Source: Omphiscola glabra (Eukaryota; Mollusca; Gastropoda; Lymnaeidae). Taken from it: a DNA stretch of 64,000 bases. The stretch is from positions 13,460,307 to 13,524,306 of the forward strand of contig OZ024809.1 in assembly GCA_964017045.1 (NCBI GenBank), given 5' to 3'. Within the stretch, counting starts at the first letter, position 1. Each line of letters opens with the position of its first letter. Position numbers and translations under genes: made by a program. Shown in pieces: positions 35,401 to 47,400 of the stretch. Under the pieces are notes generated by a model. The model did no database searches. It was not told the DNA's origin and saw only the letters and a program-made list of their open reading frames with translations.

Positions 35401-38400
35401 TAGATTCCTAACACATAGCAACATAAAAAATAAAAATTCACTAAAACGTTTAAGTGAAAACCTGTCGCATTGCCATTTGCTCTTTCCGTTCAAGGGTTCA
35501 CTTTCAAGGTTTATCAAGCAAGACCATTCTTTTTTTTTTTTCCACAGGCAAGTCTGCCCCCGTCGAGTCCCTCAAATTCTGGCTCAAGTGCAATGGAGAG
35601 GGCAAGAATAAAGATCGTACCCTGAGCCGTTTGCCACACGACATTTATGTTATCGGCACTCAGGAGAGTGGGATGACAGAGAAGGATTGGATCAACACAC
35701 TGAAGGCCGCCCTCAAGGCCGCCCTCAACCTGGATGTTGATCTGGTATGAGTTTTGGTCACCTCATTTTGAATTGAGCTGTTCAGTAAAGTTCTCTTGTG
35801 GACCACTCTCCTTGGCACAGATTCTGAGTCTTCTCATGTTTGTCTCCTTTTGTGTATGTAGTGTTTCCACTCTTGCAAAGACCAGTGGTGGTTGACAGTG
35901 CTATCAATCATTCATTTAATCCAGACACCCCAACACATTCCTCAAGATGGATTAATCGTTAACTCTAGACGAGTCAATCACCATCTCATTTTAGGTTAAG
36001 TACGTTTGAACAATGTTTACAAAAAAATTGGCAGGGGGGACGACGACACGACAATACTTTTCTGCTCAGATATATTTTATTGTACAAATTTAAAATATTC
36101 AGCCTTTTAAAAAGAAATGTTGGCTTTAAATGCACAGTTTTTAACTTAACAGTAACATAACATTTTTTTGATGCCCTCACCAAAACAAATTCTAATTTTT
36201 AAAATAAAATCCGACGTTCAAAAAATTTATTACAAAGAAACCAATTATTTTGGCGCCCCCCCCCCCTTTTTTGAATGGTTGATCACAGGTAAACCTTGGA
36301 TGCCTGTAACTTTTCTAAATCCTCTGGCAAAATAATGTAACGCTGATTAAGCCCCCCAAAAATCTGATTGGTTTTCTATCTTTTGCCTAAGATCGAGATG
36401 TAGTGTCTGTTCTTATCCCATCGGGCTATGAACCCATGGGAGGAACGTGATATCTCCCTTGGTTTCAGCAGGTGTCATGACGATTAATAGAACAAATGAG
36501 AGAGCCGCAAGGTCAAGGGCTCCTCAAGGGCAGGCTTTGAAGAGGGACTTCCCTGGTATTGCAGTACTTCTAGTGGGGGGGGGGGGGCCGCTCTTAATAA
36601 ATAAAAGAATGTCGGTAATGAAGAGAAAAAATATCTTAAAGTTTTTGTATCCTCCTGCAGCTGGAATCCTGTTCCTTGTGGGGCCTCAGAACTCTGGTGT
36701 TTATCAATCCTAAACACAGGAACAAGATCAGCCACATTCAGAAGTCCTCTGTCAGAACTGGGATCGCCAACGCCCTGGGTATGAGAACTTATTTGTTGGT
36801 TATTTATTCTTTTCTTTTCTTTTTTTGTTGTTGAACTTTAGCTGCAGTTGGTTTGTGGTTCTCCTTGCAGTCTGGGATAACTGTGATCCAGTGTTTACTT
36901 CAACAATAGCTCCCTGTCAAAGGCAGATACAGCACACTTTCATGATGCTGCTTGCGCCACCATGTTGCCTAGAGTGCAGATGAAAATTGACTGAAGATTA
37001 ACATTGTGGCAGTTCATTGTCACGGTCAGATCGCGTCATGTTGTTCTGGGTATGGTTGTGTGAGTGAGTGATAGTGTTTTTTTCTGTGAGTTTCTCCCCA
37101 TTAATCCCCATTTCTCCACATTTCTCCCCATTAATCCCCATTTCTCCACATTTCTCCCCATTAATCCCCATTTCTCCCCATTAATCCCACAAATTTTATC
37201 AGCCGCGAATGGCCGTGGCAGTGTGTTGAAAAAAAAAAGCCACGTGAGGTAAAAAGTGTGTTATTATGGTTGCTGTGTTGAAAGTGACCATTGTTGTGGA
37301 TGTAACAGGGAATGAGTACATGTTTGCTGGGAGTTGTGTAGCTATAATGTTTTGTTACGGTATGTGTTGGATTTCTGGACATATCTATTTTATTGTGAAC
37401 ACCAGAACTGATGTTTAGTATGACCCCCTAGCCTCTGCAGAGCTGATGTTTTGTATGACCCCCCAGCCTCTGCAGAACTGATGTTTTGTATGACCTCCTA
37501 GCCTCTGCAGAACTGATGTTTTGTATGACCTCCTTGCCTCTGCAGAACTGATGTTTTGTATGGCCTCCTAGCCTCTGCAGAGCTGATGTTTAGTATGACC
37601 CTGTAGCCTCTGCAGAGCTGATGTTTAGTATGACCTCCTAGCCTCTGCAGAGCTGATGTTTAGTATGGCCTCCTAGCCTCTGCAGAACTGATTTTTTTAT
37701 GACCTCCTAGCCTCTGCAGAACTGATTTTTGTATGACCCCCTAGCCTCTGCAGAGCTGATGTTTTGTATGACCCCCTAGCCCCTGCAGAACTGATGTTTA
37801 GTATGACCTCCTAGCCTCTGCAGAACTGATTTTTGTATGACCTCCTAGCCTCTGCAGAACTGAGTTTTGTATGACCCCCTAGCCTCTGCAGAGCTGATGT
37901 TTTGTATGACCCCCAAGCCTCTGCAGAGCTGATGTTTTGTATGACCCCTAGCCTCTGCAGAGCTGATGTTTTGTATGACCCCCTAGCCTCTGCAGAGCTG
38001 ATGTTTTGTGTAGGACTCAAATAACCAAATGTGGTGAAAATTTTCAGGCTTATTTCTTGACTGGCTTTGTTTGCATGTCAGTCGAATATACATCAGAAAT
38101 AATCATTGCTGTTCAGAATAAATAGACTTGTCCAAAAAACTCTACACATCCTACCACAAAAAAAAAAAAAAAATAGGAGCAGCACTCAGAGTGAAAATAT
38201 GATAACTGCCTATCCTAAAAATATAAATTCACACCTATATGAAAAAAATAATATTACTCTCGTTCACACAAATATACACAGCTTTTATACCACGTCAACA
38301 CTCATTTGCGGTTATATGTAACTGAGTTAAATTTGTGAACAGAGGGAAAAATAGCAATAGGAAAAAATACCATCAACTCACATAACATCACAACATGACA

Positions 38401-41400
38401 CATCAGAACCACATCATATGATCTGTCTGTGACAGGCTTGAGGAAGTTTTAAAAGAAAAAATATTTTTGTATCAGCTTTCAACATATTTGGGAAACTCCA
38501 AGTCAATTTTGATTCATCTAACGTTTTTAAAGTTACGAATTTTTTAAAGTTAAGATTTAATTGTCTTAAGAGAAAATTCTCACCTTTTGACAGGTAATAA
38601 AGGTGCTGTGGCCATTTCCTTCATGCTCAGTGGAACATCCTTTTGTTTTATTAATGCTCACTTGGCGTCAGGAGACGAGAGGTTGGACAGGTGAGGTTAT
38701 TGTGTGTGTGTGGGAGGGAGCAATGTATGGGAGAGGAGAGGTTGGACAGGTGAGTGTGATAGTAAGTATGACTAACGATTAATATTGTGAGCAGTGAGTG
38801 AACTTTGTGACCTGATTGGCATGTGTTGTTGTTATGTGATGTGACTGCACGTGGTGAGTACTGAGTGAGCTTTGTGACCTGATTGGCCTGTGTTATTGTC
38901 ATGTGATGTGACTGCATGCGGTGAGTTGTTTTTATTCATGCACATTTAAACTTAAAGGCGGGGAAAAGTGGAATGTGTGATCATAAATGTGAAGTATAAA
39001 AAGAGCGTAGAATTTAGAATAATGATCAAGCGTTACACCAAACACAGACGCGTTGGCGTCATTCATTGCTATTACAGTGAGGTTATTGTGTGTGGGAGAG
39101 GAGAGGTTGGATGGGTGAGGTTATTGTGTGTGGGAGGGGGGATTAATGTATGTGAGCGGATTGGTTGGACAGGTGAGGTTATTGTGTGTGGGAAAGAGGT
39201 TGGACAGGTGAGGTTATTGTGTGTGGGAGAGAGGTTGGACAGGTGAGGTTATTGTGTGTGGGAGAGAGGTTGGACAGGTGAGGTTATTGTGTGTGGGAGA
39301 GAGGTTGGACAGGTAAGGTTATTGTGTGTGGGAGAGAGGTTGGACAGGTGAGGTTATTGTGTGTGGGAGAGAGGTTGGACAGGTGAGGTTATTGTGTGTG
39401 GGAGAGAGGTTGGACAGGTGAGGTTATTGTGTGGGAGAGAGGTTGGACAGGTGAGGTTATTGTGTGTGGGAGAGAGGTTGGACAGGTGAGGTTATTGTGT
39501 GTGGGAGAGAGGTTGGACAGGTGAGGTTATTGTGTGTGGGAGAGGAGAGGTTGGACAGGTAAGGTTATTGTGTGTGGGAGAGGAGAGGTTGGATGGGTGA
39601 GGTTATTGTGTGTGGGAGAGGAGAGGTTGGACAGGTGAGGTTATTGTGTGTGGGAGAGGAGAGGTTGGATGGGTGAGGTTATTGTGTGTGGGAGAGGAGA
39701 GGTTGGACAGGTGAGGTTATTGTGTGTGGGAGAGAAGAGGTTGGACAGGTGAGGTTATTGTGTGTGGGAGAGGAGAGGTTGGACAGGTGAGGTTATTGTG
39801 TGTGGGGGAGGAGATGTTGGATGGGTGAGTTTTGTTTGGCCGTGTTTGGGGGGAATAATGGTGGAACTGGAGTGGGTAGACTAGTGTTTTATGTGCAACA
39901 AGGGCATTGATCACTTGTGTGAAGTAGAGTGGCTAATGTGGTGTTTGGTGATGATGTATGAAGTGTGTAATGAGGGCATTGATTACTTGTGTGAAGTAGA
40001 GTGGCTAATGTGGGGTTTGGTGATGATAATATGAAGGTACAGACAAGTCACTTTGAAAATTGATTTTTTATTAATAATATTTAATGTCTTAGTTTATCTT
40101 TTGTATTTCTTGTGTTTAATGTCGTGTAATCAGACCTGATGTTTCATGTAATCTGACCTGGTGTGTCATGAAATCTGACCTGGTGTGTCATGTAATCTGA
40201 CCTGGTGTGTTGTGTAATCTGACCTGGTGTGTCATGTAATCTGACCTGGTGTGTTATGTAATCAGACCAGGTGTGTCATGTAGTCTGACGTGGTGTGTCA
40301 TGTAGTCTGACATGGTGTGTCATGTAGTCTGACATGGTATGTCATGAAGTCTGACCTGGTGTGTCATGCAGTCTGACCAGGTGTGTCAGAAATGGTATTT
40401 GACTTATGTGTGTGGGTGTGCAACCTTATTTTGTTTATTGTGTGTAAGTAAATAAACCTTCTATGATCTGGCTTTAATTTAACATTGTGCCACGTGTGTA
40501 ATATCATCATCAATGTGCTGATGGATATGTATGTGCATAAGAAATATATGTGTTTTTAGATTACTTTCTCCTTTATCCTTCTGTGTCCAGGAGAAATGCC
40601 AACTATCGAGATATACTAAAGAACTTGTCCATGGGTCCCAAGAACTTGGAGCACTATGACATCACACACAAATTTCATCATGTGTTCTTCTTTGGCGACC
40701 TCAACTACAGAGTCACAGGAAATATTGAAGTAAGTCTCTCGTAGGTCAGTCCACTTTCTCTGTGACCTCGACTACCCAGTCACAGGAAATATTGAAGTCA
40801 GTCTTTCGTAGGTCGGTCCACTTCTTTTCGGTCATCTCAACTGTCCAGTCACAGTACAACTTGATCTAACTCTCTCATTGTTCAGTCTATTTTTATCAAC
40901 AGTGGAATACCAATCCTGACTGTCACGACAAACATGAGGCCCAGCTGACATCACATGACCAAATCACCCTCTCTCAGCATCAGGTCATACAGCTATTTTC
41001 GGACCACATTTATGGACTCGGATGAAAGACAAATCCCATTATCTGATTGAGGATAACATTATCGCCATTTCCTCCACAAAGACTTACACTAGTTGCTACA
41101 CTGCTATCAGATTTTTAAAATTTCTGTGCCGATTAGTTCCATCTCAAATGTTATTTGAGAGCACAGAAAAAACACGTGTGTGGTCATTTAGTCACTCTGA
41201 TTGTTTCCAAGTAATGTTTCAACACAGTGAGAGCATTTGAGTAATTTACAATTGAGTGTCTCAATGTCTGCTAGCTGGTTCTGTGTTTAAAAAAAAAATT
41301 ATTTCTGATTGCAGCAAATCTTGACCAAGCTGGAAAAAAGAGAATTCATGCCGTTGCTTGAGCAAGATCAACTGAGGCGATGCCAGTTTGAGAAGAGAGC

Positions 41401-44400
41401 TTTTTTTGGATTCAGTAAGTTTGCTGGGTCCAACAGGATGGCAGTGTTTAAGAGATGTGTGGCGTTGTGCACGGTCGGCTTGGAGTTACGCTCAACTTTA
41501 TTTTCAGCCGACTGTGTAATGCTCAGCATTATTTCCAACTGATGAATGGTTTGCTCTCGCTGGCTCAAAGTTATTCCCAGCCGACTGAGAGTAAACACTT
41601 TGTTAAAAAGTACCGTTAGTTACCACTCAGTTTGTTCCTGTTTGGTCTCAGTGATATCAGCAACTGCAATGGCTTGAATATTTATTTAAAGCTAATTATT
41701 GTTAATTCTTATTTAAATATTACTGAGTGATAAAATCATTGAGAAAATTTTGATTGTGTATAGTATATAGGCCTTTAATTATACAAATATTTGGCTACAT
41801 TAGCAAAATATTATATTTTAAATGATCTGTATGACTTTCTACCAATTACACATAGAAAAAAGTTGTCAAAGTCAAACCCATTCTGACTTAACAAACTTTT
41901 TTTTTTCTTGTCGTATTCCAGGTGAATCCGAGGTTACATTCATGCCAACATATAGACTTGAAAGACAGACTCCGGGCTACAAATATGACTGGAAGAAAAT
42001 CAAAACCACAATGGTATCAGTTCAAATAGTCATGGAATAATTTAGTGGCAAAATAGATTAAAAACTAGGTTTGCTTGCACCCGTTTATTAAAGTGAACTT
42101 TTAAGTCATCAAGTTGAGTGGCAATCAAGTTTAATAAAAAATTATTGAATGTGGTGCCAATTGAGCGTGACTGAAACAATCTAGTCACCTATGAATCTGT
42201 GCTGCCCAACATGCTTAAAATCCCAGTCTCAAAATGGCATAAATGAATTACTAATAATTTTCATATTGAGGTTATGGGGGGCCTCCTGCTAACACTTTGG
42301 CTGTGCCCAACATTATATTTACAACGTAGGACTGCTGGCCACTCTGGCCTCCCCAAGGTCAATAAAAGTGAAATAATTTTTTTTTTAATTTTCAAAAGTT
42401 GTTGTATTCTAAAAGTTATTTAAACTCTGGTGGACAATTCTGTTGAAGTCCAGCTCTATTTATATATATATCTTTTTCAAAGTCTTTCAAAACAAATTAA
42501 GAAATTTACAAACAATCTTGTTTCTTTTCCTTAGGAAAGAATCAACATCCCGTCTTGGTGTGATCGCATTTTGTGGCACTCATTCCCTGGGACATTTATA
42601 GAAAATACAGCCTATGGTACGTCTTATGACCATTTATTACCATTTAGATTTGGACTCGGCCATGTTATGCTGAAATATGAGCTTTAAGATTTCGACCGGT
42701 GTTAATTTAGAAATTAGAATTTTTTTTTTTTTTAGGCAACCATTGATTTGTTTCTGCAGCATGTCTGCAGAACACCAGGTGGGTGTTGTGCAAAATTTGA
42801 AACCAATTCCCCAGAGTCTAACAATTTAAAATAAAACAACACTTGATTCTTGACATTTTGTCTCTGGACAACATTGAGCTGTGAGAGAAGCCGAAAGTCT
42901 CACAACTTGACTCTTGACATATTGTCTCTGGAGAACGTTGAGTTGTGAGAGAAGCCGAAAGTCTCACAACTTGTCTCTTGACATATTGTCTCTGGACAAC
43001 ATTGAGTTGTGAGAGAAGCTGAAAGTCTGACAACTTGACTCTTGACGTTTTGTCTCTAGAGAATGTCATCCCATCACAAAATCTTGATTACATTTCCCAT
43101 TAATACCTGATTATCTTTAGCCCCAACTGCTTTGCTTTGTTTAAAGTTGCTCACTGACCACAGGTCATCATGGAGTGTAATCAGAATTTTTTAAAATGAT
43201 CTCTCCACTTGTAGGTTCTGTGGACAATCTGCTCAACAGTGACCACAGGCCGGTGTTTGGCTCATTCACGGTAGGGATAGCCTCCCCTTTCATACAGAAC
43301 AGAGCATCCCTACAGGACAATCTCAACGTCAAATTTATATTCAAGAACATTGAAGCCCAGGTAATTCTGACAGTATTTCACAACACAGTATTTCACAACA
43401 CAGCATTTCACAACACAGTATTTCACAACACAGTATTTCACAACACAGCATCTCACAACACAGCATCTCACAACACAGTATTTCACAACACAATATTTCA
43501 CAACACAGTATTTCACAACACAGTATCTCACAACACAGCATCTCACAACACAGTATTTCACAACACAGTATCTCACAACACAGTATCTCACAACACAGTA
43601 TCTCACAACACAGTATTTCACAACACAGTATCTCACAACACAGTATTTCAGAACACAGTATCTCACAACACAGTATCTCACAACACAGTATTTCACAACA
43701 CAGTATTTCACAACACAGTATCTCACAACACAGTATTTCACAACACAGTATCTCACAACACAGTATCTCACAACACAGTATCTCACAACACAGTATTTCA
43801 CAACACAGTATTTCACAACACAGTATTTCACAACACACACTGTATTTCACAACACACACAGTATTTCACAACACACACAGTATTTCACAACACACACAGT
43901 ATTTCACAACACAGTATTTCACAACACACACAGTATTTCACAACACAGTATTTCACAATACACACAGTATTTCACAGCACATTATTTCACAACACACACA
44001 GTATTTCACAACAATGTATTTCACAACACAGTATTTCACAACACACACAGTATTTCACAACACAGTATCTCACAACACAGTATTTCAGAACACAGTATCT
44101 CACAACACAGTATCTCACAACACAGTATTTCACAACACAGTATTTCACAACACAGTATCTCACAACACAGTATTTCACAACACAGTATCTCACAACACAG
44201 TATCTCACAACACAGTATCTCACAACACAGTATTTCACAACACAGTATTTCACAACACAGTATTTCACAACACACACTGTATTTCACAACACACACAGTA
44301 TTTCACAACACACACAGTATTTCACAACACACACAGTATTTCACAACACAGTATTTCACAACACACACAGTATTTCACAACACAGTATTTCACAATACAC

Positions 44401-47400
44401 ACAGTATTTCACAACACAGTATTTCACAACACAGTATTTCACAACACAAACAGTATTTCACAACACACACAGTATTTCACAACACAGTATTTCACAACAC
44501 ACACAGTATTTCACAGCACATTATTTCACAACACACACAGTATTTCACAACAATGTATTTCACAACACAGTATTTCACAACACACACAGTATTTCACAAC
44601 AATGTATTTCACAACACAGTCACCTTTTATATACAATATAAAAATATATAATTGAGGTTAAAATATTAGCTGGTGTCCTAGTTACAAAAATGCCTCCTAT
44701 TCTCTGTCACATTTAGATTCTCTGATATCAATTACGTTTCTAACTTTATCATGCAAAACTATATGTGAGACTAAAAAAAATATACATTTTTTTTAATGAA
44801 TGATAATTGTTTACAACATCAATTTTCTGATGGTGTTTGTCCCTATGCTATTAGAGAACAACATATGGACCCAGCACTCGGTGCGCATGTAAAATATGTT
44901 AAGAGGTGATGGATTTTTGAAAATCTCAAAGTTAATATATATTATGAGAAGTTGACATGGTCAAATAATTTTCCAAACAATTTCTCTTTTGTTCTGCCAC
45001 GTACCATTGCGCGGTTTTGAAAATTTAATCTGTTTTAGAATCCGCCTCTTAGAATGAGCAATTTGAGCAAAGGACTGAAAAATGATACCAAAGTCTAGTG
45101 GTGCTAACAATCATCATTTAATTATACTTTTAAATTTCTATTAAAATACAAATGCAAATATACAAAATCAAAAGGCTAAATCAAATTACAGCACAGCAAG
45201 CGAAAAGAGTACAACCCTCGAAAAATAGAAATATTAATTTATTCATACACATGAAAGGTACAGAATTGCAATTATATAACGTCTCATATATGTCGTGGGA
45301 ATTATATACTAACCTCTCCCGGCTTTTGAAAACTGCATAAGGAATGAATCAGAACCATCCAGAAAAGACATTGTAGAAATTGCGTCACCTGATAGCATTG
45401 TTTAGAGCAAATAGAATGTATTTGAACGCAAACAACCTTTTCCCAATCGATAGAGGGGTGGGTAAAAGGAGTGGTAAAGCATATTTAATTGGTGATGTCA
45501 ATATCAAAACATAGGGGACACAAGCAGTGGTGGCTAAAATTAGGAAATGAGTGAAACAAAGTATGGGAAAACCTGAAAAAATGAACGCAACGAAACAATG
45601 AATGTGTCATTAGCGAACAAACCACAGTAAAAACAGATTTAAATAAAAATAGCCCTTAGCTGAAAAGTAGTATCCAAGAGGGCAGCAGAAGAATTGAGTG
45701 ACTAAAATTAGGTCTTCATGCATTCCCATAACAGTTAAGACTAGTGGCTCTAAAACTTTTTTCAGCCACCATGCCCCCTTGGGGCCTTAAACTCATTCCT
45801 AGCACCTCGCTGTTACCCCAAAAAAATATCACTCAGGATAGTAGTTTGCACAACTTTTGTAAGGAAGATAACAAAACAATACAATGTAAACATATATCAT
45901 GTGACTGGACTTTAAATTTGAAAAGAACAAATGCTTTTTTATTTTAATTATTCGAGTTACTTTTGATCCAGAGATTTTTTTCTATTAAGCAGAAAGGTTC
46001 TATATATTACACTTAGTAATGTACTTAGGGATTCACTTAGTGATTCACTTTGTGATACATTTTGTGATACACTTAGTGAAACACTTAGTGATACACCTGG
46101 CGATACACCTGGCAATACACCTAGCAATACACCTAGCGATACACCTAGCGATACACCTAGTGTTACACCTAGTCATACACTTAATCATACACTTAATCAT
46201 ACACTTAGCAATACACTAAGCAATATCCTAAGCAATACCCTTAGCTATCATATTGCATGAAACATTAGATTCTAAAATCGACTCATACACTCACAAGCCT
46301 TTTGAAACCTCACAAACTTTCAATTGTTAGCCACCAGATGTTCGCGAATTGCAAAGACATTTTCTAGAATAATTCATCATGGCCCCTACGTTAATCCAAA
46401 TGCCCCTACATTAGTCCAAACACCCCCTAAATCTATTAAGCATTTTACTGCGCCCCCCCCCCCCCCCCCGGGACACTATTGCCCCTCTGGGTGACCCTTA
46501 CAGCCCACTTTGAGAACCATAATTTTAGACTTTAGAACATGTAAAGACTATTGTTGAGAGTGACAGAGGGTTTAATTGAATGTCATACTGAACCAGACTG
46601 CAATAAAGCTTGAAACAGATACAAATCCAAGTCTAATTGGATAATCCAAACTGCCTTGGGGTATACATACACGTATTTTGATTCATTACAGATCAAAACA
46701 AGCACCAAGCAGTCCTATTTTCTGGAGTTTTCCTCAGCTTGTCTTCCTGGTAAGTAGACTGACCTTTTACTTTTATGCATGGGTGTCTTAGATATTGTTT
46801 TTTGCCTTAGCTTTGGTTTTATTTTATTTAATAATTTATGTTTAAGTTATTTTTCTTATTACTTCTGGGCTGTAGAGTTTTTAGTGTTGGTTTGGTTCCT
46901 TTTTAAAAAACGTATTTATTTGGTTGCTTATTTTGGCATGACAATGTGGCAAGAAAATATCTCGACCAGGTAAAGAATAAAAGGATGCAGCCAAATAATT
47001 ATTTATGAAACTGCCTTACAGCAATCTCACTTAATAATTTTATCATTGGCTTGTCACGGGAAATCAAAATGTATTAGCCAAATAATGATCTCATCACCTC
47101 ATATCATTATATCTTCATGGCTATAACTAACATAACTCCTGGTTATCTGGCCTACAATTATGCTTATTCCTGTTTGTTTAACAAATCTGTATACAGGAGC
47201 TTTCCCCCCTAAAAACATGTAATTTTACTTATTTGGAAATGTAAATAATTTTTTTTTTTTTTAATTTACAATTGAAAATAAGTTTTAAACCTTAAACGAA
47301 TTTGAATATCATATTTCAACAACAAAAAAATCCTCACTCTTGTGAGATGCTAAATTGATGTATTACACTTAACTGGGGGGGGGGGGGGGGGGGGGGTTTT

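Noticed and set aside
43196..44641. 481-codon frame as an independent gene
   Set aside because: It begins in intron sequence before exon 18, overlaps exon 18 and continues only because the 15-bp repeat lacks stops.
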